Shown here: piece after piece, positions 10,813 through 23,523 of the stretch | Layout: each line of letters starts with the position of its first letter | Position numbering within the stretch: position 1 is the first letter of the stretch | Assembly (NCBI RefSeq): GCF_021730395.1 | Contig: NC_069362.1 | Span: 93,326,001-93,390,000 of the forward strand | Source of the DNA: Mercenaria mercenaria | Taxonomy: Eukaryota; Mollusca; Bivalvia; Venerida; Veneridae | Direction of reading: 5' to 3' | DNA: 64,000 nt | Program-made: the position numbers and the translations under genes | Notes under the pieces: model-generated | What the model saw: only the letters and a program-made list of their open reading frames with translations | Database searches by the model: none | Told to the model about the DNA's origin: nothing

Positions 10813-12080
10813 TAATTGTGTTGAAGATGTAATGAAGCATTATTAAAAATGTGTTCAGTTTTTCTTGCTCTGACCGATGTAACAGTACCGTGAATTCTTT
10901 TGATTTTCAAGAAAAAAGTATACATATGGAAAAAATGATAAAAACTTCAGACCTTTCGAATGATATGCATAACCTCATTTTTGACAAAATATCAGTTAGA
11001 AATGAGGCATGGAAATATGTTGTGGTAAATGAGATTACTAACTGGTAAATAAATATACAAGATGGATTAAAGCACTTACCAATTTTTATTTACAGATTTC
11101 CAGGAGTGATGTTTTTGAAGAAATGACCTTTGAACTAAATCTTACTGAAGACAGAAAGGAAAGAATTAAAGCTTGCAGTGCTCCATACAAGATTGACAGA
11201 TATAGATAGCACTATGTTGAAATTATTATCGCTATGGTAACAGATTCAAACAGCCTGACAGTTGCAGATATGAATGATACATTTACAGTTTAGCTTATCA
11301 TTGAAAATCTGTAATAACTGTGAAGTTTTCTAAGACAATAATCTTTACGATCATTGTAGTTTGACAAATTTGAATGCCACGTAGAAATCTTGGAAAATCT
11401 AACATTTGGCCTGCTAAATTTCTAAAATGGAATGGTCCATCATTTAATTTTGGCAATACCATTTATTATTTAAAGGGGTGTTCACTGAAAATTTACTGAT
11501 TGAATAGCAAAGAGTGTATAATGTCCATGAACCATGATCAGCCTGCATGTCCGTGGCAGAATCACTTTACACCAACAGGGTAAAGGTTAATACCAATAAG
11601 ACCCTTAACGATCATTTGGTGCAATTGAAATTAAAACAAAGTGTATTTATACATTTTGAAGAATCATGATATTTGTAGTATTTATTTAAGCTATGAATAG
11701 TAACTAGGAAAAAAGGCATTTCAGATTCTTAATCTAATTGATTGTGTATTATTGTCTGACATGACTTGGTCAAACAATTCTGACCTGCTTTGTGAAGAAT
11801 GTTAGCACAGTATTTTATTTCATATGGTTCATTTTAACTTGAATAAGAATCATATTATTATGTTGTTTATGTACAAAATAGTGATATATTTGGACGAATA
11901 CCAGTTGGAAAAATCTGCTCGTCCAGTGTGGTTTTTGGATGGCTAGGAGTCAAGATATAAACTGTATTGTACAGGACACTGTTAAATAGTCTTTATATTC
12001 TATGAATTTTTCTCAGTAAAAAGAAAACAATATAGATAGATTCGTTTATAAAATGTACACAGAAACATTGCGCCCAGCGT

Positions 12081-12788
12081 TTTTAGCTCGACTATACGAA
12101 GTATATGGAGAGCTATCCAACTCACCCCGGCGTCGGCGGCTTTCCGCGACGTCACCTTGGTTAAATTTTTTTTACACTTCCTCTTTTTCTCCTTATCTCT
12201 GTAATTTCTTGATGGATTTGCTTTAAACTTAAAATAGTTATTCTCATCATCACCACATCATATGGCACAAGAGCCCATAACTCTCACACCAATATTTCAT
12301 GAATTATCCCCCCTTTTGACTAGAATTTCAGGTTAAAGTTTTTTAACACTTTCACTCTATCGCAGTTATTCCTAAATGAATTGAATCAATTGAAAGTATT
12401 GTCCACATCATCTCCCATATCATATGACACAAGGCCCAATAACTCTGTACCAATATTTAATGAACTATCCACCCTTTTACTTAGGATTTCAGGTTAAAGT
12501 TTTGATGCACATTCACTATATTCATAACACTTTGCAAACCACATATTTATGAATTATGCTCCCTTTTTGCTTAGAATTATACTTTATAGTGTTTTGATAC
12601 ATTTATATCTTTACCTCTCTTATTCCTTAATATTTTTGACACAGACTCAAGCTATTGTGTAATATCTTCATCCACCATTGGAGTCATTTAACACTCAAGT
12701 GACAGCTCCAGTTTCTTCAACTGTGCCCAGTTTCACTATCCAGCATCGAAATAGTCGAGCGTGCTGTCTCCAGTGACAGCTCTTGTTT
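12081..12788 (+). mobile_element. AGCTCGACTAT-type HINE-like repeat (variant)
   Basis: It begins TTTTAGCTCGACTATACG and ends with the subterminal inverted partner ATAGTCGAGC, a hairpin GCTGTC…GACAGC and TCTTGTTTT. The core is made of diverged repeats around 'CATCATATGGCACAAG' and 'TTAGGATTTCAGGTTAAAG'. Its partner is at 28344-29059. The surrounding 11210-12080 and 12790-13320 show no gene. Confidence 0.8.
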
Positions 12789-13319
12789 TATGTTGAATTC
12801 CTGTAGATAACTTTATCAGTCAACATCTTTTGGCTTGGTCAACATGGGGATTGGAACAGAAGTTGTTGCATCATCCAGTATGGAATTATACTGTACCACT
12901 AAAGAAATATATTGTATCGTTCACATGGTACAGTGCGAATCTTGATATGAAAAGAAAAATAGATATGAATATTTCGCTGTATTTTCAGATTCAGAATATC
13001 ATACGATACAACATACTGAAAAGAAATGTGTTTTACTGTACTAGCCTTTCATTCATTAATACATAGCAACCTGTGTACCAGTTCTGTACTGACAGATACT
13101 TATTATGCCCATATCAAACTGTGGTTATACTATATCAAACTTGGTCTTCAGGTAGCTTGCATGGAGACCAATATTCAAGCTGCATTTTGGATCACTTGGG
13201 TCAAGGTGGCCATACTAATGTAGAGTAAATGGTTTTACTCTTAGTAAGTACAGTTAGAAATGAGACATATAGTCCAAACTTTGTTCATTGGTAGCTTGCA
13301 CAGAGACCACGGTTGTTTT

Positions 13320-13796
13320 GCATTTTTAAAATGTATGAGGGTTTGTCATCACTTGATCGTCGGCATTGGTTAAAACTTTTGTTTAGGTCCGCCTTTCCTG
13401 TAAACTGTAAGAGCTACAGCTTTGTAACTTTGCATACTTGTTTATCATTATTTAGGGGCTATGTATGCCAAGAACCATAACTCTGATTTGCAGTTTGTTA
13501 GAATTATGGCCTTTTTGTACTTAGAAAATTTGAGTTTCTTGGTTAAAAGTTTTGCTTAACTATAAACTGAGCTACAACTTTGAAACTTTGCACTTTATTT
13601 ATCATCATTAGGGGACTAGTTAGGCCAAGAACACTAACTCTAACCTGCTTTTTGTCAGAATGATGGCCCTTTTCTGCATTTTGTCAGAAATGTGGCCCTT
13701 TTTGTACTAAGAAAATCTGAACTATAACCCTTTCCTTACATATGGTCCAAGCACTTGCAGATGAGCGACGGCACCCGCAGGTGGTGCTCTTGTTTG
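13320..13796 (+). mobile_element. HINE-like repeat, third variant, 5' end unclear
   Basis: The 3' end is a hairpin GCACC-cgca-GGTG followed by GTGCTCTTGTTT. The core has two units around 'GAGCTACARCTTTG' and 'TTAGAATTATGGCC'. No AGCTC 5' terminus is visible. The partner copy ends at 30070. Confidence 0.65.
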
Positions 13797-16700
13797 GTTT
13801 TTGTCATCAAGGTCAAGATTATTGTTCTATAAAAGAGGAAAAATGGTTTTGGGCAATAACTTTTGTTAGAACTCGGGTACTTTTGTTAGAAATAGGTAAA
13901 CGGTTTCAGTTAGATTTAACTTCATTAAGGAATAAGGTATTGAACCAAACTAACATTTAAAATCCATTTTTAGACAGAGAATGCCTAAACCTGTTCAGCG
14001 GGTATTACAAATTCACTGAATTAGATTTATATGCATGTTTAAAAAGACAGTCTAAGCATGTATTATGGCAATCTCGTTATGTCAGTCATTGCATTATTTG
14101 CATCATAGATACAGATATTGAACTGATCGATGATTAATATCTTCTTTGCAGGCGTATTGATTTTAGCTGGTAAAACCACAGCTTGATGTACTGTTGATTT
14201 GTTTTCCCAAAAAGTATAAAATACACTTTACTATTTAGCTCTTTGGTTTTCCAGACCTTGTTCAACCGATCATGTGGGTGTAACATTTCGCAGTCACTAC
14301 TATTATTTTAACTGCTTATAACACAAGAACGGTTTTACACAAACTTACAACTGTTGCGAAGAAAGGTCAAGGCAGAATAGAAAATAGAAAGGTTTGCCTT
14401 AAATTAAACTACACAGCAAAAACTTATCTTATAGTAAAAAATTTAAAGATTTATCAAATAATATACATGCATCATTTTTCATCAATATACGGAAGGTAAA
14501 AGGCCCGTGATTTGGCATATTGACCTTTTACATAGTGACCCACAAGTTGTTATCTGATCAGAGGGATTTCATCTTCATAGAATGTAGTATTTTGGGAAAT
14601 TGTAATTTACCAAAGGGACACGTCACGTAGCATTGCGAAGTGTTATGTAACATCAAGACATACATAGTCTAATAGTGTGATCTAACACCCCTTCGGAATA
14701 ATTCTGCAAACTCCTTGGATAATGCCTAAAATTTGTTATGAAGTTGTTGTGTTCACCAGTTTACTATTATATACAATTGTAGGGTTTCCAAAATTGCTAA
14801 GAACATGTCTGCACATACAAAATAAAAAGGTAGTACAGCGTGTCAGTTCAGAAAAAAAACACACACACTGTGTACAGGCAATATACAAAAATGTAGGCGC
14901 AATAATGATACATGTCTGGTGAATATAATGCCACTAATGGTGGACATTACCGGACATTCATTAGATCTACACACCATAATGTTAGAATACAAACCATGGT
15001 CATATGTAACTCCTTTCGGAATGTGTTTCTCCCGAGTTGTTTCTTATTATCATTACCCGGCGGATCTTCACCTAAGAGAGTGGCAGATGTGGAGTTAACA
15101 TGACATTGTCCAGTAGTGCAAGGTACCAATGGTTCAAGTAGCAAGTTCTTACCGCCGTGGGTGAACGGAACCTTGTCACAGGGTTTATAGTCTAAACACT
15201 GATTAAGGATGACTACCCGTAATAGGCCTCAATTTCACCAAAGTGTACATACAACTTGATAATGTAACTTTTGAAAATGTCAAACATAGAAATAAGGTGC
15301 ATATTGACAAGTTATATAGTGACAGAAGTTCTCAAAAAATTTCCTTAAGATTATCTCCCTGATAATTTTGTTTTTTCAAGAGTTATCTTCCCTGAAAACT
15401 AGAAAAAATAATTTTCTCCTTTTCCCTACGGTGAATTTTAGATTTCTCTTTTAATATTTGTATCAGAATCATATATGCAGCTTTCTACCGCAAATTTTCT
15501 CGAAACTCCAGCTCAGATTCTCATAATCAAAGAAATTATATATTTCCCATAGGCATCATGTTAAACTTCAATACCGATTATCTCCCCCAATATGATAAAA
15601 TTCGAAAAATCTCTCGGTGAAAAGTTTTTATTTTGAATATCTTTAAAGTGACCAAATTTCATTAATATATTACCATCCAGTTACAAGATATGAATATGCT
15701 ATTACACCATGTTATCCTTAATTTCAGCATTTCCGACATGTACTTCGATCATGTTCACGAATGCCATCTATTATTTTTGTGGGATTGTCAAACCCGAACT
15801 GACGACCCTTAACGCAAAGCTTTCATTGGCATAGTGTGAATGTACATTGCTGCTTTATTCTGATCTTTATCATATATATTTTAAATAAGAAACCACGCTT
15901 TTATGATTATCTAAAAGTCTTTCTTTATTCAGGTTATCATTTTGAACGTATTTCAGACTTGTGCATTCTGACCTCTTGTCATCTCTTTTTTTTCATAATA
16001 TCTAAATAATATTGTGGATCTGCTCTCAATCTAGAGTCGTCTTCGAAAAAAGGCCCGGTTTCTTACTTTCAGTATGTTTCTTTGGTCTCCCTCTCTAATA
16101 TGTATTTCTGTTCATTTGAAATGACAGGAGCATTATATTTTGGATGGTCCTATATAGAAGCTGAAATATTGACGATTTAACCTTGACTTTTTTCCTTCCA
16201 ACTGTTGGAACGCATTGATTTGCTGTGTCGTGAATATAAACTAAATCAGAATGTAAGTATCAACTTCAAAATCATTGTTTTATATTTCCTCTGTGCAGTT
16301 GTATTTGTATGCAATTTTTAACTTGAGAAAAGCAAATGTCAATTTATACTTGAAAAAGCAAATATTTTTTGTCCGCACGCACTCTGTCGATATTTAACCA
16401 TAGCTTATCAGAAATTGCCGACCGGTCAATTTCACCTATTGACTTATGTTTTCTGCTTGTCCGCCTTTTTCGTCCATTTCCCCAGAACTTGCATCCAAAG
16501 TCCATAAAACAGTTAGGAACTATTTGTCCATGTCTGAAATTCTGTCATTTCATTATCAACCACATGGAAAGGAAGTTCACATGAATTGTGTCAGTACTGA
16601 CTAGATAATTTCTGGCGCTATCTTCGTAAAATACATGAATCAAGCTATTCTGGTTTGGTCATTGTTCCAGTAAACTGAAAGATACCAGGTGTATCAATTG

Positions 16701-18230
16701 TTGTTTGTAGGATCTATAAACTGTAAGACACCATAAGTTGTCCCATTGTAACAACGTGAACTCCATATTTACTTTTTAGCAGTGTAAAAGTGCATTTAAG
16801 ATAAGAAAAGCAAAGGGTGTGTCTGTTAGATCTTGTCTTCCGTCGCATTAGGGTTAAGAAAATGCAAAGTCACGATGTTGTATGTTTAACTGAAGGATGA
16901 CAAATAAATCATTTGATTAAAGCATAGTAGTTGTCATAGTCAAATCCATATTACCAGGAACTCGACCGGAAAGAAGCTTCCTATTTTTTTATCTGCTAAA
17001 TAGGGACTATAAAGATTACTTACCATTCGTACTAACTGATTGAATAGATTTGCCTTTACTGTGTAACACAATGCTACATATTCCCCTCGTATTCGGGTTT
17101 GACTCTGTTGTTCCAGTAAAATGTGGGAGAAACGTAAATATGGATATAAATGTGCATTTGAGACTGTGAGATATCAAGTGGGGGTCCGACATCATAATGT
17201 CATATTAAATTGGTGGAAAGTCATATTTTCGCCATTATATAAATTATCTGATAAATGCTTATGATGACCATTTAGTATGCCTTCTTTTATTTTCGCCTTT
17301 CTGAGCCTTTTTCACACTTTATGATTCAGTAAATATTGATAATGTATGTCAGAATGTGCAACATAAGTCGAAACACGATGTATACTCCTATCTATCACAA
17401 ACACTTCTCCTGCAACCAACAATCTAGGTGTAAAATGTTTTTCGAGAAGAATCCTGTGTTATAAAAATGCCTTGACATGACATTTAGGATAACTAGATAA
17501 AGTACAATGGTTTATAGACAGTTATTAGGCACATGTTCAACAATGGTTAAAAAATAAACTGATTCAAATTAACATAGGTGCATTCAGCATTGGCATTGTT
17601 TACCAGCTTTTGATACCACAATGTCATTGTGCTTTTACAAGCGCATTTTACGTATGATTGTTTGCTCGATTGCTTTGACAAAACCTTTCTATCTTTTAAC
17701 TTTACCTGGACATCTTTTCATCTAAAACCTTTGTTTCCACAAAGTCTTTGTTTCAATGAAGCAATCCCTATACCTCTGTGGATTCCAGAACCACATGACC
17801 AATTCTAGTGCTGCTACATGAACATATGTCATAGAACATTTAATAGGAACTTTGAATTTTTGTTAAAATAATACTGTGTTACCCCAATATACACATCAAA
17901 GGACACTGGTTATGAAACGAAAATGGAAGATAAGTTTTGTTTTGTTTGTAATAAGAATCCAGAATTAACATTTAGCAATTAAATTGACCATTTTTCATGA
18001 GGATATTGACCTACTGGTTTCTATAGTATAGAATGTCAAACGTGTAAATAAAACATATTGTTACATACACATCCTAATGATACAGAATAAGTCAAATGGC
18101 CGCTAATTTATTTCCGCCTCGCCAGTTATAGATATGGCTCAAATCTGGAGGTTACTTACATGTTCATTCAACCTCAGATCTGATGTAATATTACAACCTA
18201 TTAGTATTTAATTGAGCCATAGGCTGTTAC
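13797..18230. other. Gene-poor stretch, no gene recognised
   Basis: AT-rich sequence matching 30071-34540 almost base for base. Short open frames occur, for example minus-strand frames at 14947-15235 and around 16400-16500. One-base indels between the two copies break them and I recognise no domain, so they are not annotated as genes. No tRNA or rRNA was seen. Confidence 0.6.
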
Positions 18231-18239
18231 CTTTGTGTT

Positions 18240-18600
18240 ACTAGTGTTACTAAGGTAAATGACAGTATATTTTACAGTTTATAACTTTAGTGGATGTTAC
18301 CCCTTGTGCCCTTTTTGTTACTAGAAGTATATAGGCTGTTACCTTGTGTTACTGGTGATACTAAGGGGCCTGTAGACGAAAGAATATTTTACTTTTATAA
18401 CTGTAGTGGATGTTACCCCTTGTGCCCTTTTTGTTACTAGAAGTATAGAGGCTGTTATCTTTTGTTACTAGTGTTACTAAGGGACCTGTGGATGAAAGAA
18501 TATTTTACTTTTATAACTGTAGTGGATGTTACCCCATGTGCCCTTTTTGTTACTAGAAGTATATAGGCTGTTATCTTTTGTTACTAGTGTTACAAGGTAC
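18240..18600 (+). repeat. 116-bp tandem repeat, three units
   Basis: The word GTGGATGTTACCCC recurs at 18290, 18406 and 18522 (116-bp spacing), with GTTACTAGAAGTATATAGGC in each unit. The duplicate in B' has four units (34601, 34717, 34833 and 34949), a copy-number difference between otherwise nearly identical sequences. Confidence 0.9.
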
Positions 18601-18744
18601 ACATAGATAAGCGGACATTTTTATTCACATGAACTATATGTCTGCATGGTTCTGATGTGACATTTTGTTACTAAGACACAGAACATTTGTTACTGGTAAC
18701 AAAAATACTAGGGTATTTAGCAACCACCGGATTTAGGCCATATA

Positions 18745-19273
18745 GGAGAGATCGCCCTGACGTCACGCATCAACACCTGTTTATCTGGCGGTGGGCAAAA
18801 CAAAATGTTTTTACATTGTTTGTGTATGGATCAGAATTTTCAATTTTAAATTACTTTTTCGTTCATACATGGATTTTTAAAATTTAAAAAGTTTTGAAAT
18901 GCTTACGATTTTCATATTTTCTTATTCAAATATTTTTTGAAAATGAGTAACCGTTTTAAATGACATTTGATTTTAATAGCGGCGTAGCGATGCTCCAAAC
19001 TTTTAGAAAAACACTGTAAGTTAAGCGTTCATAATTAATCCATTTTATATCAAAATAATATTTAAAAGTTATCAATAAATTGCTTGTTTTATATTCTTTC
19101 CATTGATAAAAAAAATATTGATATCATTTGTGTTTTAAGAAAGTTTAAGCCGTTAGAAAAACATCACTGTTAACAGAAAAACATGGACGCTCGGCGTCTG
19201 ACCACCCGATCTTTGTCTTATCAGTTCTAAAAATAGAATATACAACGGATTTGTATACAAACACGACCTCTCC
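18745..19273. mobile_element. 529-bp TIR element with TATA target duplication
   Basis: The ends are GGAGAGATCG at left and CGACCTCTCC at right, with TATA on both sides (18741-18744 and 19274-19277). The partner copy in B' has the uninterrupted site GGCCATATATGCG (35163-35174) with one TATA. Almost the whole length is AT-rich with no transposase. The short TIR and 2- or 4-bp target do not allow a firm superfamily call. Confidence 0.8.
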
Positions 19274-19851
19274 TATATGCGCGCCAGTATATGGAAAAAA
19301 AGCAAGTACATGTATTCATTATAACACAAATTTTGAGGTCTTGGTTACCTTGTTTAATTCCATGCCTTTTATTCTTTTGTTTTATTTCATTTATTAAGCA
19401 GTATAAGCAAAGAAAAATAGACTTACGGAAATGGCATCTCCACATGGGAATGGGAACATTTTCCATTGGAACAAACGAGGAACAATGTATTTTGAACTCC
19501 GTGAAGACACAGTTATTAATGTATCATATACCCACCATGATCGAAATTTTTGTGATAAATTTCGTTTTCATTGTTTTCAAAATCTTCCCAGGGGAAGCCA
19601 TTCCTTAGGGAAACATGTGAGAAAAGTTTCCTCTGGGAAACATTTCCCATGGGAATGAAAGGAAGTGAACGAGGTGAAATTAAAAATACTGAGAATGAAG
19701 ACAACACGAGGGATAAGGACAGCTGTATATTTATAGTTACACTTTCAGTTCAGGCTTTAAGTGCCCCAAATAAAACATTTAATGACAACACATTGAAATC
19801 TTGCTAGATATTTCTAAAAAGAAACCCAGCAGTACTTTTTATATGGAGGCG

Positions 19852-19854
19852 TAA
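19852..19854. other. Empty insertion site of the 7.8-kb transposon
   Basis: GGCGTAATGTATATAC in unit B corresponds to the flanks of the transposon in B': GGCG-TAA before 35749 and TAA-TGTATATAC after 43578. Hence TAA is the duplicated target and the element boundaries are exact. Confidence 0.9.
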
Positions 19855-20033
19855 TGTATATACATGTAATTGTATTTCTTTTACGTTCTTCAGTTGTTTT
19901 TATTTTTCGCATACTACTTTTCGTTTATTTAACGTGACTCATTATTTAGCTTATTTGGATTCGTCATATTGCCATCAAAAAGTTAATTAAACCCGAAACA
20001 AAAGAAATTAGCAAAAAACATCGAAAAAGAGTC

Positions 20034-20369
20034 TATTAAAGGTCAAGTCACGGGCCTGGTCATGTAAAATCATTTCTGGGAAATAATTTGAGAACCACTT
20101 GACCTAGAATGTTGAAACTTAATAGGATGATTGGACATGCAGAGTAGATGCCCCTATTTTTTTGAGGTCACTTCATCAAGGTAAAGGTCCAGGGCCTGAA
20201 CAGTGACTTGAGAACCACTAGGCCAAATTGTTGAAATTTAGCGGGATGACTGGACATGCGAAGTAGATGATCCCTATTGCCCCAAACCCATCAGTGTCTT
20301 CTTTGACTTTCGCTCCTGCCCCCTATTGACTTCTTGCCGATAGGACTTTGCATTGGGGGAGACATGTGC
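20034..20369 (-). repeat. Fragment of GCATGTCTCCCCC-type tandem-core repeat
   Basis: On the minus strand it shares the start (CATGTCTCCCCCAATGC) and core ('GAGAACCACTTGACC' and 'TGACCTTGACCTTTG'-like blocks, reverse complement) with the array at 60717-62075. It has only two core units and directly abuts the next repeat at 20371. Confidence 0.7.
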
Positions 20370-20370
20370 T

Positions 20371-22087
20371 TTTTAGCTCACCTGTCCCTTAGTGACAAGG
20401 TGAGCTTTTGTGATCACGCAGCGTCCGTGTCCGTGGCGTCCGTCCGTGCGTCCGGGTCCGTAAACTTTTGCTTGTGACCACTCTAGAGGTCACATTTTTT
20501 GTGGGAATCTTTATGAAAGTTGGTCAGAATGTTCATCTTGATAAATATCTAGGTCAAGTTCAAAAATGGGTCACGTGCCATAAAAAAACTAGGTATGGGT
20601 CTAAAAAATAGAAAAACCTTGTGACCTCTCTAGAGGCCTATTTTTTCATAAGATCTTCATGAAAATTGGTCAGAACGTTCACTTGATGATATTAGGTCAA
20701 GTTCGAACTGGGTCACATGGGGTCAAAACTAGGTCAGTAGGTCTAAAAATAGAAAAACCTTGTGACCTCTCTAGAGGCCATATTTTTCATGAGATCTTCA
20801 TGAATATGGTGAGAAGTTCAACTTGATGATATCTAGGTCAAGTTCGAAACTGGGTAACGTGGGGTCAAAACTAGGTCATTAGTCTAAAAATAGAAAAACC
20901 TTGTGCACTTAGAGGCATATTCTCAATGGTTCTTCATGAAAATTGGTCAGAATGTTCACTTGATGATATCTAGGTCAATTTTGAAATGGGTCACATGGGA
21001 TTTAAAATAGGTCAGTAGTTTAAAATAGAAAAACTTGTGACTTCCTAGGGGCCATATTTTTCATGAGATCTTCATGAATGTTGGTCAGAATGTTCACCTT
21101 GAGATATCTAGGTCGAGTTCGAAACTGGGTCATGTGGGTCAAAAACTGGGTTCAGTAGGTCTAAAAATAGAAAACCTTGTGACCTCTCTAGAGGCCAATA
21201 TTTTCAATAGTCTTCATGAAAATTGATCAGAATGTTCACCTTGATGATATCTAGGTCAAGTTCGAACTGGGTCACGTGCGGTCAAAAACTAGGTCAGTGG
21301 GTCAAAAATAGAAAAACCTTGTGACCTCTCTAGAGGCCATATTTTTCAGTGGATCTTCATGAATATTGGTCAGAAGTTCACCTTGATGATATCTAGGTCA
21401 TGTTCAAACTGGGTCACTGCGGCCCAAAAACTAGGTCAGTAGGTCTAAAAATAGAAAACCTTGTGACCTCTCTAGAGGCCATATTTTTCATGAGATCTTC
21501 ATGAATATTGGTCGAATGTTCACCTTGATGATATCTAGGTCAAGTTTGAACTGGGTCACGTGGGGCCCAAAAGTAGGTCAGTAGGTCTAAAAATAGAAAA
21601 CCTGTGACCTCTCAAAGGGCCATATTTCTCAATGGATCTTCATGAAAATTGGTGAGAATGTTCAACTTAAATGATATCTGGGGGAAGTTCGTATGGGTCA
21701 TGTGCGGTCAAAACTAGGTAGTAGGTCGAAAAATAGAAAAATTTGTGACCTCTTAGAGGCCATATTTTTCACGAGTCTTCATAAAAATTTGGGTGAGAAT
21801 GTTCACCTTGATGATATCTAGGTCAAGTTTAAAAGTGGGTCACGTGCCTTCAAAAACGAGGTCTTAGGTCAAATAATAGAAAAACCTTGTGCCCTCCAAA
21901 GAGGCATATTTTTAATGGATCTTCATGAAAATTGGTCAGAATTTTTATCTTGATGATATCTAGGTAAATGTGCTAAAAAAACTAGGTCACTATGTCAAAT
22001 AATAGAAATAACGACGTCATACTCAGTTCAGCACTGGGTCATGTGGGGATAGGTGAGCGATTCAGGACCATCATGGTCCTCTTGTTT
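20371..22087 (+). mobile_element. AGCTCACC-type HINE-like repeat with long tandem core
   Basis: The 5' end TTTTAGCTCACCTG leads into a hairpin (AGCTCACC…GGTGAGCT) and a CGTCCGTCCGTGCGTCC block. The core has about ten units of roughly 145 bp ('GTGACCTCTCTAGAGGCC', 'TCTAGGTCAAGTTCG'). The 3' end is GGTGAGCG, the hairpin AGGACCA-tca-TGGTCCT, then CTTGTTT. Units carry many one-base losses relative to each other, more than in the sister array at the right edge. No gene is present. Confidence 0.85.
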
Positions 22088-22544
22088 CCCAAAAGCAATT
22101 TTAGTTATATTTTGATGATGGGTAAGTTTTCCCTGTGACAGGATTCTCCCTGCTAGTATAGTTCATACATCTTGACCAGGGCAAAAGTATTTTCTGTGAC
22201 GGGATTTTAGACTGCTAAGCTTAGTAAATTATATGTTGATAATGGGTAAAGTTTTTCCCATGAGGGTGGCTTCTGACTGCTATTTCCCAGTAATGACTTT
22301 CCCTTTATGAGCAATGAAGTTTGCCGGTGATAGGATTTCAGACACTTTTTTGTCTGCCCTGATGTGGCTCTGATGAAGGAAATAAAATAACTTCATGTAT
22401 TCATGAATTGTAAATTTTTACCAGCTGACAACATTTTCAAATAAAAAGTTTATTCAAACTTACCATTGTTGGGGTTATGCAGAGATAAAGAATGTTTTTT
22501 TTATACTACTTTGTCCGCTGAATAATGAAAAAAAAAATTCCAAA

Positions 22545-23485
22545 GGCCTCACCAAATTAAAAGTTGTTCATTGGATTTGCTGCTCGCATATTTTCAGAAA
22601 CACAAAAAAAAATTGTTTTTGTTTTTGGCATCGCTTGCCCCATTGAAAAAAATTCAAGCCAAAAAAATTTGGTGCGCTACTTTCTACGGATGTAACAGTG
22701 TACAAATGCTTAAATACCAGTCCCAGATTTTTCTATATGGGACTTTAATCATCACAATAAATATATATTACGCACACATCATTTAAGTGCTGGACTCTGA
22801 ATTTGAGCTTTGCCAGTAAAAGGGGATAGTAGTCAAAAGCTTTGAAGTAACAGACCTATTGGACGCTATTATAAAACTTAAAAAAAAAATATTCTAAGTT
22901 AAAAATGGGCATAACTCTGTCAAAAATTTAATCAGAGTTATGGTTATGGGGATTGTTTCTTCTTGGTGTAGACTTTGATAGTAAATAACGTTTTAAGTTT
23001 CAAGTCAAAAGCTTTTATAGTAACAGAGATATTTGACTTTATCAAAAAATTCGAGCGAAAAATGTACATTTTCTAGCAGTAAATAGTCAAGTCTATATCT
23101 ATTTTCAAAATTATGGTTTTAAGGTTATGCACTGTTGTATATTACTATTTTCTAACGGCATTTTCAAAAGCATACATTTTTGATTACACTGTACTGTATG
23201 CCAATGTTACTTAAAACCTGTTTTTCACGAGTTCGCTTTGTTTTTGCGTCTTCAGGTCAAATTTTCTCAATCCCTGTGAATTATTTTTTAAAGTAAAATG
23301 GCTTTACATTCTGTTTTAAGGTTTTTATGAGTCAATCGAGAGCCAAATCAAGACAAATATATTTCTTCGCCCCTTTTGCTCAGTCCTGATTTTCTCAAAA
23401 ACCAAAAGAATATTTCATTTTTTTTTCGCACGCCCAATGTTTTCAGAAAAAAATCCGATGAACAACTTTTCAATTTGGTGTGGCC
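22545..23485. mobile_element. ~940-bp element with ~38-bp inverted ends
   Basis: Left GGCCTCACCAAATTAAAAG matches, in reverse complement, right …CTTTTCAATTTGGTGTGGCC, and similarity extends inwards through 'TTGTTCATYGGATTT'. The interior has 'GGGCATAACTCTGTC' blocks seen in bivalve dispersed repeats. No clear target duplication or coding sequence. The stretch 22087-22545 holds three loose repeats around 'GGGTAA(A)GTTTTTCCC' and no gene. Confidence 0.6.
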
Positions 23486-23523
23486 TAATGCACTTTAGTA
23501 CTTATCATATAGCAGAGTTTTTA

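Larger units (their letters stand above)
9546..11209 (+). pseudogene. Broken 3' part of NAT9-like acetyltransferase gene
   Basis: Three exon remnants match the gene at 24957-27454. The first (9546-9582) lacks its 5' part because it begins at the A/B junction, but keeps its GTAAG donor. The second (10324-10383) has 60 bases instead of 95: a 35-base internal loss shifts the frame, and TAA is read straight after 'AKIG'. The third (11096-11209) is intact at 114 bases and ends in TAG. No upstream exons precede it, only unit A. It is therefore a truncated, disabled duplicate unless the region is an assembly artefact. Confidence 0.8.
9546..20015. repeat. Duplicated unit B (paralogue of 24981-43756)
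   Basis: Same-orientation copy of 24981-43756 without the 7.8-kb transposon. It starts within an NAT9-like exon and ends near 20015. The left 2 kb differs from its partner by a few percent and by repeat insertions. From roughly 11.7 kb onward the copies are almost identical, and most differences are one-base indels in homopolymers. Copy-number differences occur in the 21-bp and 116-bp tandem repeats. Confidence 0.9.

Noticed and set aside
10637-10840. Repeated peptide INPSELI in the 21-bp minisatellite, also at 26370-26591
   Set aside because: The unit length is a multiple of three, so frames stay open by arithmetic; it lies in an NAT9 intron and copy number varies.
14947-15235. Minus-strand open frame with several Cys (CLDYKPCDKVPFTHGG…) that could be an exon; partner at 31226-31480
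   Set aside because: A one-base loss breaks the frame in the other, nearly identical copy. I recognise no domain, and splice borders are not convincing. It could be real if the indel is a sequencing error.
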